From positions 10,439,201 to 10,503,200 of the forward strand of contig OZ020269.1 in NCBI GenBank assembly GCA_963971225.1: a stretch of DNA of 64,000 nucleotides, read 5' to 3'. The notes below the pieces were generated by a model. That model searched no databases. It had not been told where the DNA came from and worked only from the letters and a program-made list of their open reading frames with translations. This DNA is from Melieria omissa. Lineage: Eukaryota; Arthropoda; Insecta; Diptera; Ulidiidae. Made by a program: the position numbers and the translations under genes. How positions within the stretch are numbered: the stretch's first letter is position 1; every line of letters starts with the position of its first letter. This document shows, one piece after another, positions 10,369-22,519 of this stretch.

Positions 10369-12934
10369 TTGATGTGATTTTCTTTGTTTGGAAATTTGGA
10401 TTTTTTTTTAACTAACCAACAATCGTAATCAAACCAACCAACTTCGAAGGATCTTCAATTTGACTTTTGCCGCGCTAGCCAGGTCAGGATTCTAGACCCC
10501 AGGATATGGAGGCTAGGCAGGAATCTCAATCAGTGCTGGGACTCCATGAAGTATAACTTTATTGATGATTTTCTTTCAGATGGAACTGCTTGTTTAGGGC
10601 CAAAACGTATAGTTTTCTATGCTATGCTTCGGTTCATTAATCTTGGCAGGGAATTTGTTAAAGAAATTTCAATTTTCAACTGTACTTCATACTAAATCGC
10701 TCAAGAAATGTTTTCGCAAAATTCGAAAGAAAAGAAAGACGAATTCCGGCACATTCAGGCTAAAATTTTGATCAAGTTTTTTCCATAACTTCTTCTGCTT
10801 CATCTCATATGTGTATGAGCAGCTAATGTTAACGGTTTAGATTCTCATAAATTTCCCAGTAGTGCAGTAAGTCGACACTATCTCAAACATCGATTGCCGC
10901 ATATTTTCCCAGAATGAAAACACAGCGAAACATACGAAAACACGAACGCCTCGAAGTTGTTCGAAAACTCGTTGTGTGTGCGCGCACAAAATGTGTTCAT
11001 AAATACCAAGAAGACACAACAAATGTAAATGTAAACAGCAACGAACACACACACATATAGAGAAAAGCAAATGAACACCACTAATAGCAACAACAGCAAT
11101 AACAACAGACATAATAACAACCACAATATGAGAGCAACTCACTGACGGTTAATTAGGAAAGGTCAGTTAAGTGGAAAACCATAACGAATTTTGTCATTGT
11201 GAGAAGCTGGGAGCAACAATAACAACAACAACAACAATAAGCCAAATGCGAGTGAATGAAATTCGAATAAAATTGGCATTTGAATGTGGACCAGCAAACG
11301 CCACTGGCCGGTTGGTAAAATAAAAATTTTATTGTTCAATGCGAAATGAGTGAGAAGTGACGACGACGACGACGACGACGGTGAAGACAAGACTAGAGTC
11401 TAGTTGGACATGGCACACGAAGAGTCGGGAGCCCACAATTGCATGGCAGTCAATTTCAATTTAAATGCGCTCTTTGCCAATATCTGCCGCAGATAGACGT
11501 CTGGGCGGCCATTTAAGCCGACACCATTTCGGCGAGATTGCGCGAACACGAACCGATGAGCTCTGCTTTGGATGTGCGTCAATTCGTTTAGTTGCGTCCT
11601 CAGTGATTGTGTGTGTGTTGTGTGTGCGTGTGTCCATCAATTTGGCGTGTTCGCTTTTCTGGGCGTCGGTCTGTCCGCCCGTCATCCGGTTGAGGCGAAC
11701 GAAAAGCGCTCATAATGACATTCAGCCATTTGCTGCGATTATTTATCGAGCATTAATAAAAGATCAGCGTTTAGATAAGAGACACACACACTCAAACATA
11801 CACACACACACGAGACACATGTAAATCGTGAGATGCGTATGTGCACATGTGCCACCTCCCCCAGCCACACGAGTGACTACAGCTGCCGCTCTTGCTGGCA
11901 TTGCCACTGCCACTGCCAACCGACCAACCAACCAACCAACCATCCAGTCAGCCTCACGCGCATTGGCGTCAAGTGCAATGCCAAGTTTCTGTGCCGCACA
12001 TGCCGCTTTGTGCGCTCACTTTTATATGCGCAAAATTTACGATTTTTTAAAAAGTGTCAAAACGTTGCCATTGCCGCCCGCTTCTGCGTCCGTTCGCCCG
12101 GTCCGCTATTGGTTTTGAATTCAGTTTCGGATTGGTGCGATTTGTGGCCGCTGCTGGCAATGACGATGGTGCTGGTGTTGCCAGCAATGGCACCGAGAGG
12201 TGCTGGTGGTCGCAGCCACTAGTTGCTGTTGCCGACTGTCGACTGCGAACTGCCGCCTGCAGATGCTCGACTGCATAGAACGTGCTGCGGCAGGCGTTGC
12301 CGGCGCGCCGTCACGTTGCATGTTGCATGTGTTGTATGTGTTGTCTGCGCGTTGTTGGATAAATCAATTGAAAATTGATATCAAATAAAATTGCTATATT
12401 ATAACTTAATATGAGTTTCGTTAATTTGAAAAATTTACGATCTACGAGAGCTAAGAAAAATGGTAAATAATGACCATATGCGCTGCTCGAATATTTATGT
12501 GTGTGCGCGTCGAGCGTAGTTCCAAGCATACAGAATATACTATAAACTTACGTGTGTGTTCTTTGTTAAATGCTACACACGGTTGCTGCAAGTTGTTGCG
12601 GCATTTTGCTTATCTTTGAAATTATCAGATTTTTCGTATTTCCATAGCAACAATCGGTTTAACGAGTTAAAGAGCATTTGGTACAACAATTTGTATGGTG
12701 TTTGTGTGTGTGTGTCTGTGTACCATAAAGTGGCAGAAATATAGAAAAACCCTCTTTGGTATGAGTTGTAAATTTTCAGAAAAAGTATCAAACTAGAATT
12801 TAGTGAATGTCTTTTCAAATACATTTGAATGGCTTTAGGTGGAAATTTGAATGGATTTAAAGTTGTTATAGCAATTGAGGGTTGATTGTTGAAGCGGCTA
12901 ATGGTGTGAAGATTGATTCGGGGTTCGGTCCTTG
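10369..12934. other. Non-coding DNA with an unexplained open frame and GC-richer island
   Basis: A plus-strand frame without stops runs from about 10430 to 10695 (…FCRASQVRILDPRIWRLG…NQCWDSMKYNF) but matches no family I know. CA and CAA runs lie at 11040-11115 and 11215-11240, a GAC run at 11358-11381, and CCAA at 11920-11942. The block 11400-12330 is GC-richer and has overlapping frames on both strands, typical of fly regulatory or intronic DNA. No exon is supported. Confidence 0.45.
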
Positions 12935-13410
12935 GAAATTACCAGTCAACAAGATTTTAATGAAGTAGTTACTGTAAATATTTCAAAGCAGACAGAATAA
13001 TAAAAGTTAATGAATTGCCAAGAAAAGTTTTAAGACGAAAAGGTATAATTTTCTCAGCTCCTTCACTCTCCATTGTCGTCAATAAGATTTTGAATTGAAT
13101 AATTACTAAAAATATAATAATAGTGAATAAAAAAAGTATATAAATATATAACTATAAATATAAAAATAATTATTAAAAATCATAAAAGTGAAGTTTGGCT
13201 AAGCCATCTTGGCGTAAAATGAAAGGCAATGTTTGAAGAAATTTCAGCTCATGCACTCTTCATTGTCCCCAAAAAGATTTTAATTAAATAATAACTAAAA
13301 ATATTTTCAAAAAGATGATAAAAGTGAAAACACCTTCTTGGAGTAAAATTAAAAGGTATAATTTGAAGAAATCTCAGCTCATGCACTCTTCATAATTCAT
13401 TTTAATTGTC
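12935..13410. repeat. Degenerate tandem repeat, about four copies
   Basis: Related blocks carry TCTCAGCTC..CACTC, then a GTC-type AATAAGATTTT block, then TAATTACTAAAAATAT. They start near 12945 (partial), 13030, 13230 and 13370. TTTCAGCTCATGCACTCTTC occurs at 13243-13262 and a near-identical string at 13372-13391. Unit length varies with indels (about 115-200 bp). Confidence 0.65.
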
Positions 13411-13443
13411 TTCCCATTCTTTTCTTCAAGTTGCATTAGTTTG

Positions 13444-13640
13444 CGGTACTAGACGAATAGTCATCACTAGGATCGAGTTCTTTGCTGAAGTTTGCCAAAA
13501 ATATTCGAGTTCTAATGAATCATTAGAACAAATTGTGGTAACATTTATGCCCCATGAGCCAACAGTACTGGACGAATAAGTCATCTTTAGCTAGGATCGA
13601 GGTCTCTGTTGAGCTTTAGTGAATTACTAGAACAACTCGT
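13444..13640. repeat. Diverged two-copy duplication, ~120 bp
   Basis: GGTACTAGACGAATAGTCAT...GGATCGAG...ATTAGAACAA (from 13446) recurs as AGTACTGGACGAATAAGTCAT...GGATCGAG...CTAGAACAACTCGTG (from 13565). Confidence 0.6.
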
Positions 13641-13833
13641 GAACATATCGAGATCTTCTTCTGGTATCGGTAAGGACCCACAAAGGGGTTTATGTGTGGT
13701 CAGCTACACCAATCTACCTTCTTTACGTTGTCATCCTCAACTCTTTCAATGCTGCTGCAAACATTGCCAAGTTTTATTCTACGAGCATCAGTGGACAGCA
13801 AACAATTTATTATAATAATTTTTAATAATAATA

Positions 13834-14807
13834 AGGGAGAGGGCTGGGGTGTGAACCGGGTTTTGTTTTTCGGCTCTAACTTTTCTCAGAATAAAGATAT
13901 CGAAAAATCGAAGATACCGTTGGAAAGGTGAATATATAACGCAACTTTGTTATGAAGACAGATTACCGTTTTGATTGAAATTTAACTCTCTACGTCCAAT
14001 TTTCTAAGAACGTGATTTTTCGCTTTTTCAAAAAAGTGGCTGGGTTGTGAACCATCTGGAAAATCCCTATTAAAGTCGGAAAATACGAAGAAAACACCCA
14101 TAACTTTTAAGTACATTGAGAATTTATTTAATCAGGAAGCCTCAAGAGGTGAAAAAAAGTTATAATGACGCCTCTTAGGCCAAAAAATCGCAATGAATGA
14201 AACTGCTCAATTTTTTAAATTTTCATCCTAATCTGTGTCGGAATGTTTGCATGTGAAATACGAACGTGTTCTCGTATTGGCTCACTTCAAGTGAACACAA
14301 CGAAATCGAGTTAAATTATATAAAATGACTTTATTTTAATATATCCGTCCATATTTGACAGTGTTAGAACAAATGTAGTACGAAAAACAGGTGGTTCATA
14401 ACCCAGCCACCTCAGTGGTTCACAGCCCAACCACGATGCCATTTTGGAAACTTTAAAATAAACGACACTTCCAATCATAATTCGACATAAACAAATATTG
14501 CATCGTAAAATAGAATCAAAACACTAAATAAACATGTATTACACAGACTTTTTGCAATAAGCTCAGTCTCTTGGATAGCACTTTAAAAAAAAGCCAACAA
14601 GTTTTCGCAGTCGATTTTCAAACACGATGTCTTTCAAACTCGATTGCTGCCACAAGCAATACGTGTTTGTACTTCGGTGTAACCACAGAGCAGAGTCATA
14701 TCATAAGACAAAATTGACAGTTGAAAGATTGGCGATATGTCAATTAGGGAAAGAAAAAACGGCAATGGTTCACACCCCAGCCTGGTTCACAACCCAGCCC
14801 TCTCCCT
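13834..14807. mobile_element. TA-flanked terminal-inverted-repeat element, non-autonomous
   Basis: The ends are inverted repeats: AGGGAGAGGGCTGGGGTGTG from 13834, and its near-complement ending at 14807. TA lies directly outside each end (13832-13833 and 14808-14809), as for IS630-Tc1-mariner elements. The 16-base motif GGCTGGG(G/T)TGTGAACC occurs twice forward (13842, 14038) and four times inverted (14393, 14417, 14767, 14784; two of these with one or two changes). No transposase is recognisable; the 81-codon frame at 14627-14872 overruns the element end. Confidence 0.85.
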
Positions 14808-14809
14808 TA

Positions 14810-16904
14810 CAAATAATTTTGATAATAATCACTATAAAAATTATAACATGTTTCTTGTCAATAACTGTTTAATAATCTTGCTTGTCAGTAATTAGTAGTC
14901 AGTATCGAGTAGCATGCATTAACCTTTGAGTCAACAGTGCTGCTTGTCTACAATGTAAAATGTCGACTTATCAGTCAAAAATATATAAGTGCGACGTGTA
15001 ATTGCAATCACATGACTGTAAATGAGGCAGAGAACAAAATTAAAAACAGCACAATATCACAACATATTTTAATAACACATTCGAAAGCCATGTTCCAGAG
15101 TTGTCAGAGTCGGTAAAATACAGTTTAAGGCAGAGAAGTATGCAAGATTTCATTATGGAGGGCTTTCGTACACAACTTGCGGGCCTAATACCAATCTAGA
15201 ACCATATTTGCCACATTAAATGTCTGTGGTAAACACATATTTGAAGGGTTTTGAAGCGCCGCAGCTCCCATTTTCGTGTTGCACTGCTTTAAGAAATGTT
15301 TTTTTTCTCAATTTTTTTGTGGATATCTTCATATCGGTTTTGATCGATGATTTTGTGGCATCTTCACAATGTGCCCCAAACGCTTTGAAAGCTTTGCTGA
15401 TTTCGTAGCGGTTGATTAAAAGATTTCATCGCATAATTGCGCGCCGCTGTGCCGACATTTTGCATGCGGTTCCACCCTAATGATGTATGAGGTACTTGAA
15501 GTAAATTTGCGTAGTGATGACTGAAAGAGAAAGATTTGCTGTTATTCAATTTTATGTGCACTTTTTGTTATTTACACATTTTTTATTTTTGTTTCAATTA
15601 AAACTGGCTTACTGCTTCTTCTTCTTCTTCTTTTATATTAGCTTTCGTATTTTTCTTTTTTCAACATTGCTCAAGCCGCATACTTATTCTCAAACACTTC
15701 GTGTTATTTCATATTTTGTCACTGTCCCAGACAAAAGACTTAAGCGAGCAACTCATCACACCATATGTTGCTGCTGCTTATAAAATTCCTTCCGTACACT
15801 TTTGTTCTTTACTAATTTTTATATTTTCATAAAATGAGCATAAAACATAATCCAATTCCCACTCTCTGGCAATCTTCAACTTCCGCTGTTGCCTTCAGTG
15901 CAGCGCATTCAATATGCCACAAGCGTTCGCGCACCCGCTGATAGAGACGTGTTTCATTTGGCGCCCTACTTAACCAAACGGAATCAATATTATATATCTC
16001 GTGTGCTCGTTTGTTGTTGTTGCTATTTGTTATTTATTCACTTTTATAAAACCCATACCGAGAAAAAAATTGTTTTGGTGTGTTGTTGCTTCGATAAACG
16101 GAGAAATTATAATTTTTCTTAAATTAATCACAGAATGTAAGTAACGCCACATGAAGCGCATACCCGACCAACACAACAAATATAACAGCAAAAACAACAA
16201 TAAGAACAATAAGAATTGGTGTGGCAGCAGGCAGTTTATAAACTGGAAGATAAATGGACATCCCACAGCGCCGTCCGACGCACAATTCAAATTCAAAATT
16301 CAGCCGATTCAAATTCAGCCGATTCGACTGCCGCGCGTTCTCAGACAACAGCAGCAATGAGCATTTTCCTCCAAAAAAAACGTATATCTTTAATTTCCGA
16401 AAGAGTTTTTGTCTTTGTACATTTCTCTTGTTCATCAGAGTTGCCTTTCTTTCACTTAACGAGCTGGCGTTGGGCGCTTAAACCAACTCGAATTGATTGC
16501 GCTCAGTTTCGTTTAAGTTCAACACCAGCTTTTTGACGTTGCACGCCGGCTCAAAGTTGGACTGGACTTTGATGCGAGTTGTTGTTGTTGTCGACAGCAT
16601 GCTGGTCGACATCATTGGCGGCTGCTATTCTTGGCACCCAAAAAATTAAATGAAATTTGTGAATGGCAGCCACAGAGTGGAGCAGCAAAAGGCAGCGGCG
16701 GAAAGGTGTGCTGTGTTCCATTTGTTGTCGTTGCTGCTGTGTGCTGCAACTGCAGTCAATTGGTTATTTAATCAAATCTTTTAAATTGTACTAAGAACAA
16801 GAAAATGAAATTATTAGAGAGAGTAAAGCAATGAAATTAAAAATATGCAGAATGAAAAGTGAAAAATTTAGTTGAAGTTCTTAGTATCGTAAGTGATATA
16901 TATA
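14810..16904. other. AT-rich non-coding DNA with GTT/CAA runs
   Basis: No gene is recognised. Short CTT, GTT and CAA runs occur at 15619-15630, 16010-16030 and 16190-16210. The block 16150-16750 is GC-richer and contains a local duplication of GATTCAAATTCAGCC at about 16300-16325. Confidence 0.5.
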
Positions 16905-19515
16905 TTCCAATTCAATTAAATTCAATCTAATCCAATTCAATTCAGTCCAATTCAATTCATTACAATTCAGCTCCATTTAATTGAGTTAAATTTAAAGCAA
17001 TTAATTCAAATAAATTAAATTCAATTCAATTTAAATCAATTCAATTCAACTCGATTCAATTCAATTCAATTAAATTAATTTCAATTCAATTTAAATTAAT
17101 TAATTCAAATAAATTCAATCCAATTTAATTCAATTCAATTCAATTCAATTCAATTCAATTCAATTCAATTCAATTCAATTCAATTCAATTCAACTCTATT
17201 CAATTCAATTCAGTTTAAATCAGTTCAATTAAATTCTATTCAATTCAATTCAGTTCAATTCAGCTCAATTCAATTCAATTTAATTCAATTCAATCTAATC
17301 CAATTCAATTCAGTTCAGTTCAATTCAATTCAATTAAATTTAATGTAATTAAATTTAAATCAATTAATTCAAATCAATAGAATTCAATTAAATTCAATTT
17401 TAAACCAATTCAATTCAACACGATTCAATTCAATTCAGTTTAATTCAATTCAATTTAATTAAATTAAATTTAAATCAATTAATTCAAATAAATTAAGTTC
17501 AATTCAATTCAATTAATTCAAATCAATAAAATTCAATTCAATTCAATTTAAACCAATTCAATTCAACACAATTCAATTAAATTCAGTTCAATTCAATTCA
17601 ATTCAATTCAATTCAATTCAATTCAATTCAATTCAATTCAATTCAATTCAATTCAATTCAATTCAATTCAATTCAATTCAATTTAATTTAATTCAATTTA
17701 AATCAATTATTCCAAAAAAATTAAATTCAATTAAATTTAATTCAATTCAATTCAATTCAATTCAATTCGATTCAATTCAATTCAAATCAATTCAATTCAA
17801 TTCAATTCAATTCAATTCAATTCAATTCATTTCAATTCAATTCAATTTAATTTAGTTCAATTTAAATCAATTAATTCAAATAAATTAAATTGAATTCAAT
17901 TCAATTAAATTTAATTTTCAATTTAATTCAATTTAATTGAAATCAAATCAATTCAACTCGATGCAATTCAATTTAATTAAGTTTAAATCAATTCAATTCA
18001 ATTCGATTCAATTCAATTTAGTTCAATTCAGTTCAATTCAGTTCAATTCAGCTCAATTCAGTTCAATTCAGTTCAACTCAGCTCAATTCAATTCAATTCA
18101 ATTCAATTCAATTCAATTCAATTCAATTCAATTCAATTCAATTCAATTCAATTCAATTCAATTCAATTCAATTCAATTCAATTCAATTCAATTCAATTCA
18201 ATTCAATCCAATCCAATCCAATCCAATCCAATCCAATCCAATCCAATCCAATCCAATCCAATCCAATCCAATCCAATCCAATCCAATCCAATCCAATCCA
18301 ATCCAATCCAATCCAATCCAATCCAATCCAATTCAATTCAATTCAATTCAATTCAATTCAATTCAATTCAATTCAATCCAATCCAATCCAATCCAATCCA
18401 ATCCAATCCAATCCAATCCAATCCAATCCAATCCAATCCAATCCAATCCAATCCAATCCAATCCAATCCAATCCAATCCAATCCAATCCAATCCAATCCA
18501 ATCCAATCCAATCCAATCCAATCCAATCCAATCCAATCCAATCCAATCCAATCCAATCCAATCCAATCCAATCCAATCCAATCCAATCCAATCCAATCCA
18601 ATCCAATCCAATCCAATCCAATCCAATCCAATCCAATCCAATCCAATCCAATCCAATCCAATCCAATCCAATCCAATCCAATCCAATCCAATCCAATCCA
18701 ATCCAATCCAATCCAATCCAATCCAATCCAATCCAATCCAATCCAATCCAATCCAATCCAATCCAATCCAATCCAATCCAATCCAATCCAATCCAATCCA
18801 ATCCAATCCAATCCAATCCAATCCAATCCAATCCAATCCAATCCAATCCAATCCAATCCAATCCAATCCAATCCAATCCAATCCAATCCAATCCAATCCA
18901 ATCCAATCCAATCCAATCCAATCCAATCCAATCCAATCCAATCCAATCCAATCCAATCCAATCCAATCCAATCCAATCCAATCCAATCCAATCCAATCCA
19001 ATCCAATCCAATCCAATCCAATCCAATCCAATCCAATCCAATCCAATCCAATCCAATCCAATCCAATCCAATCCAATCCAATCCAATCCAATCCAATCCA
19101 ATCCAATCCAATCCAATCCAATCCAATCCAATCCAATCCAATCCAATCCAATCCAATCCAATCCAATCCAATCCAATCCAATCCAATCCAATCCAATCCA
19201 ATCCAATCCAATCCAATCCAATCCAATCCAATCCAATCCAATCCAATCCAATCCAATCCAATCCAATCCAATCCAATCCAATCCAATCCAATCCAATCCA
19301 ATCCAATCCAATCCAATCCAATCCAATCCAATCCAATCCAATCCAATCCAATCCAATCCAATCCAATCCAATCCAATCCAATCCAATCCAATCCAATCCA
19401 ATCCAATCCAATCCAATCCAATCCAATCCAATCTAATCTAATCTAATCTAATCTAATCTAATCTAATCTAATCTAATCTAATCTAATCTAATCTAATCTA
19501 ATCTAATCCAATCCA
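16905..19515. repeat. ATTCA/ATCCA/ATCTA pentanucleotide satellite, 2.6 kb
   Basis: The left part (16905-18205) is (ATTCA) with many changes and recurrent AT-richer spacers. It is followed by (ATCCA) at 18206-18330, (ATTCA) at 18331-18375, an almost pure (ATCCA) block of about 211 units at 18375-19430, and (ATCTA) at about 19431-19505. The array then ends. The 499-codon plus-strand frame and the three 352-codon minus-strand frames are artefacts of a stop-free pentamer. Confidence 0.96.
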
Positions 19516-22500
19516 TTGCTTTTGTTTATTTAAAAATTTGGTTGCAAAAATTTTTAGTTCAATTGAATAAAATTCAAGATTAATAATTAAAACAAAAAAC
19601 AACTATAATGTTTTTCTATGCCTTCACCACACTTACACCAATCCCCCAATAGATTAGCACAAAGTCAACCATGCACCCACCTCTCAGCGCAACAGGCAAA
19701 CAACATTTCCCCACTCAACCGATTGGCAACGTTCCATTGCCGTAACGTCTGCCACGGCTTTCTGACATTGTCAGGCAGTAAAAATCATTATTAATTAATT
19801 TACACCAAATTGTGCGCCAGCCCCCTTTCAATTATTTTAACACCGAAACGTACACGACTACCGAGTTTCAGCAGCAGCACGGCGTTCATTACAAAGTCAC
19901 CGCTCATAATGACGCGAAACACCTCTGCCACAGCCACAGTAAACAGCAAACAGCGAAAGCAACAGCCACGACCACCGCACACGTACGTGCGGCAGCAGCT
20001 GTCTTCAGTTGTAGTCGCCGCTGTCGCTGTTGCTGTCGCTGCCGCCGCCGATGATGGAGAGCCACGTAGCCGCCGCTGCTCAATGACTCTAATTCACATG
20101 TCACGTTCAACATTTGCTGTTGCTGTTGCTGCTGTTGAGATTGCGATAAACAGTGGCAGCAACAACAACAACAACAATAGTAGCAACAACAATGTTGATG
20201 CTGCTGCTGTGCCAGACGTGAAGAAAAAATTGAATCATCATTAAGATTGGCTAACATCAAGTGAATAACAAAAACAACAACACTAACAACATCAACGTAT
20301 TATAACAATAAGTCTTCAACAACAACAACAACAACAACAACAATAACAACAACAACAGTAGCAACAACAGTAGCAAATAGCAATACGCAGTAACGAGCGA
20401 TGCGCAGTCGAAACGTGCACCACCAGCTGTTCAGCCACAATGAGACACACTCACACACATACAAAAACAATAAAATCTCAAAAAGCAATAACAACAGTAG
20501 TAAACATTGCAACAACAACAATAGCATTACAATTAAATACAACACAACTGCACATTGACTGACTGCTTGAATTAGTTCAAGTCTGACAATGTGGTGGGTC
20601 CGTACTTATTGTTGTTGGCTGCTTTAAAGAAATGTGATAAAGTAAAAATACAAGTTTTAAAACTATTAACAATGCAATAAATTAATAAAAAGTAATTCTA
20701 CAAAAGTTGTCTCCTATCGTGTGATGAGCGATTGAAGCAAAAGTGAGACCTGTAGTCCATCTAAACTGAACAAAAATTTTAAATATTGCTGGTTATTGAT
20801 TTTTTTAGCTAATTTTATTCAAGTGAATATTGCAAATTACCAAAAATATCTTATTTAAATATTTAATGTGCGTAGCGAAAATTTTGTTTGAATATTTTGA
20901 GAATAAAATAAAAACTTGTTATAAAGAAAACTTTGTCATTTAGGTTCAAAATCTCCCGAAATCAATGCAGTTACAAAGCATTTTTTGTATGTTGTACCCA
21001 GTTCAGTAAACTGTTTAATTTCTTTAAATTCATTCACTTTTAGCAAAATTCCCATTCATTCAAAAATAACTTCTCTAAGCTTATATAATTTCAATAAATT
21101 TCAAGTGCTCGATTCAATCTGATTTCAACGACCACATCAAAGCGACGCGTCACTTCATTCATCATTCGTTCCAGCACTTTCGATGATTGAAATTAGCGGC
21201 AAGCAAACAAGCGGTACGTGCCGCAACCAATGAGTAATTGCGCAAAATGTAAACCGTACCAAAAACAACAACAACAACAAAAACAACAAAAGAGCAAATA
21301 CAACAATAACAACAACAATAAAGCAATTACAACAACAACACTAAAAGAGCAGCGCCGAAGAGCAGATATCAAAATCTGACCTCATGTTAGCTGACGCGTA
21401 AAAAAGTAAAAATTAAATATTAAAATGAAAAATGAACTAACTATTTAGTGATGAATTATAAAAAGAGCAAACAATCTAAATTGTAGCAACAACAACAGCA
21501 ACTGCGACTTCATAATTGAAAACGATGTGTAGGCAATGTGTGTGTTAAACGCAAGTTTAATGAGCTTTAAAATGTTCTAAAATGCTACAATTTGAAAAGA
21601 TTATTAAGCAGAAATTATTATGCTGTGTTGTTGTTGTTGTTGTGCGTGCTTGCTTACTGGCGCACATCATTTGGTTGATTGTCGAGTGATGTTGCTGTTA
21701 TTATTATTGCTGTTGTTATTATTATTATTATTGTGGTTGCTGGTTTACTGGTTGGTTGTTGTTATTGTTTGCTGTTGTAGCTTGTTGGCATTTTTTCGGT
21801 TGTTTGTTGCCTCATCATGGCCTAATTGGATAACCATGGCTGTGGCCACATAATATGCTCGTTAATTGTTAATACGCTCGTTAATGAATTTGAACCGGCA
21901 TTTAGGGTGCCATGTCCGTCACTTGGATGCGACGTAATATTGTTTTTTTGTTTTTGTTTTCTTTGGCACAGCTGGGTTGTTATATGAAAATTGAGTTTGA
22001 CTAACTTTTGAGTAACAAATTACAAGGGAAATTGTTCTTAGGTCACAATGAAGAGTTTTGAGTAGGAAAGAGGAAGCTTTAGGAAAGAAGAAGCATTAGG
22101 AAAAGGAAATTTGACAAACTAGTGTAAATGTTAAAATATGAAAGCAAAAAATATAGAAAAGTATGGGAAATTCAATATACACAAGTACTGTAATTTCAAT
22201 TGCGATGTGATGTGATTCAATGAAATTCAATGAGAAATGTTTGAATCTATTATCTAAAAAATTTGGTGGATCTTTTTAAAGATCAATGAAACTCGTTTTT
22301 ACTTGGGGTGGATTTTGCATACTTTTGATTACATTCTTTTAGTCTTATCTAGAAGAGAGATAGAGGTGGTCATGTAAAGGCTCTGTATAAGACAATCGAT
22401 GTGGCCTGTTGTGATACTGCACTTCCGTTCGTTTATAATATTTACCCAACACTTTTTCTTCAACATGTGTTAGAACACATATTTCAAAGGAAAGTGGAAA

Positions 22501-22519
22501 GAGAGGGGGTACAGAAGCA
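19516..22519. other. Non-coding DNA rich in CAA/GTT (opa) runs
   Basis: CAA/CAG/GTT runs are dense at 19870-20560 (for example 20160-20200 and 20315-20360), 21265-21345, and 21630-21780. The frames on both strands here (up to 144 codons) are low-complexity Gln/Ser/Leu or Cys strings with no domain. This resembles intronic or enhancer DNA; nothing else is supported. Confidence 0.5.

Noticed and set aside
9248..10372. 374-codon open frame of alternating Leu-Ile
   Set aside because: It is a direct translation of the (ACTAAT) array; hydrophobic repeat with no start context or domain.
12885..12950. Possible tRNA-like box B (GGTTCGGTCC)
   Set aside because: No box A at the right distance and no cloverleaf; box B has a mismatch at a key position.
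17937..19436. 499-codon plus-strand frame and three 352-codon minus-strand frames
   Set aside because: All are readings of a stop-free pentamer repeat in different phases.
16905..19515. CRISPR-like array because of regular short repeats
   Set aside because: Units are contiguous pentamers with no unique spacers, in an insect genome context.
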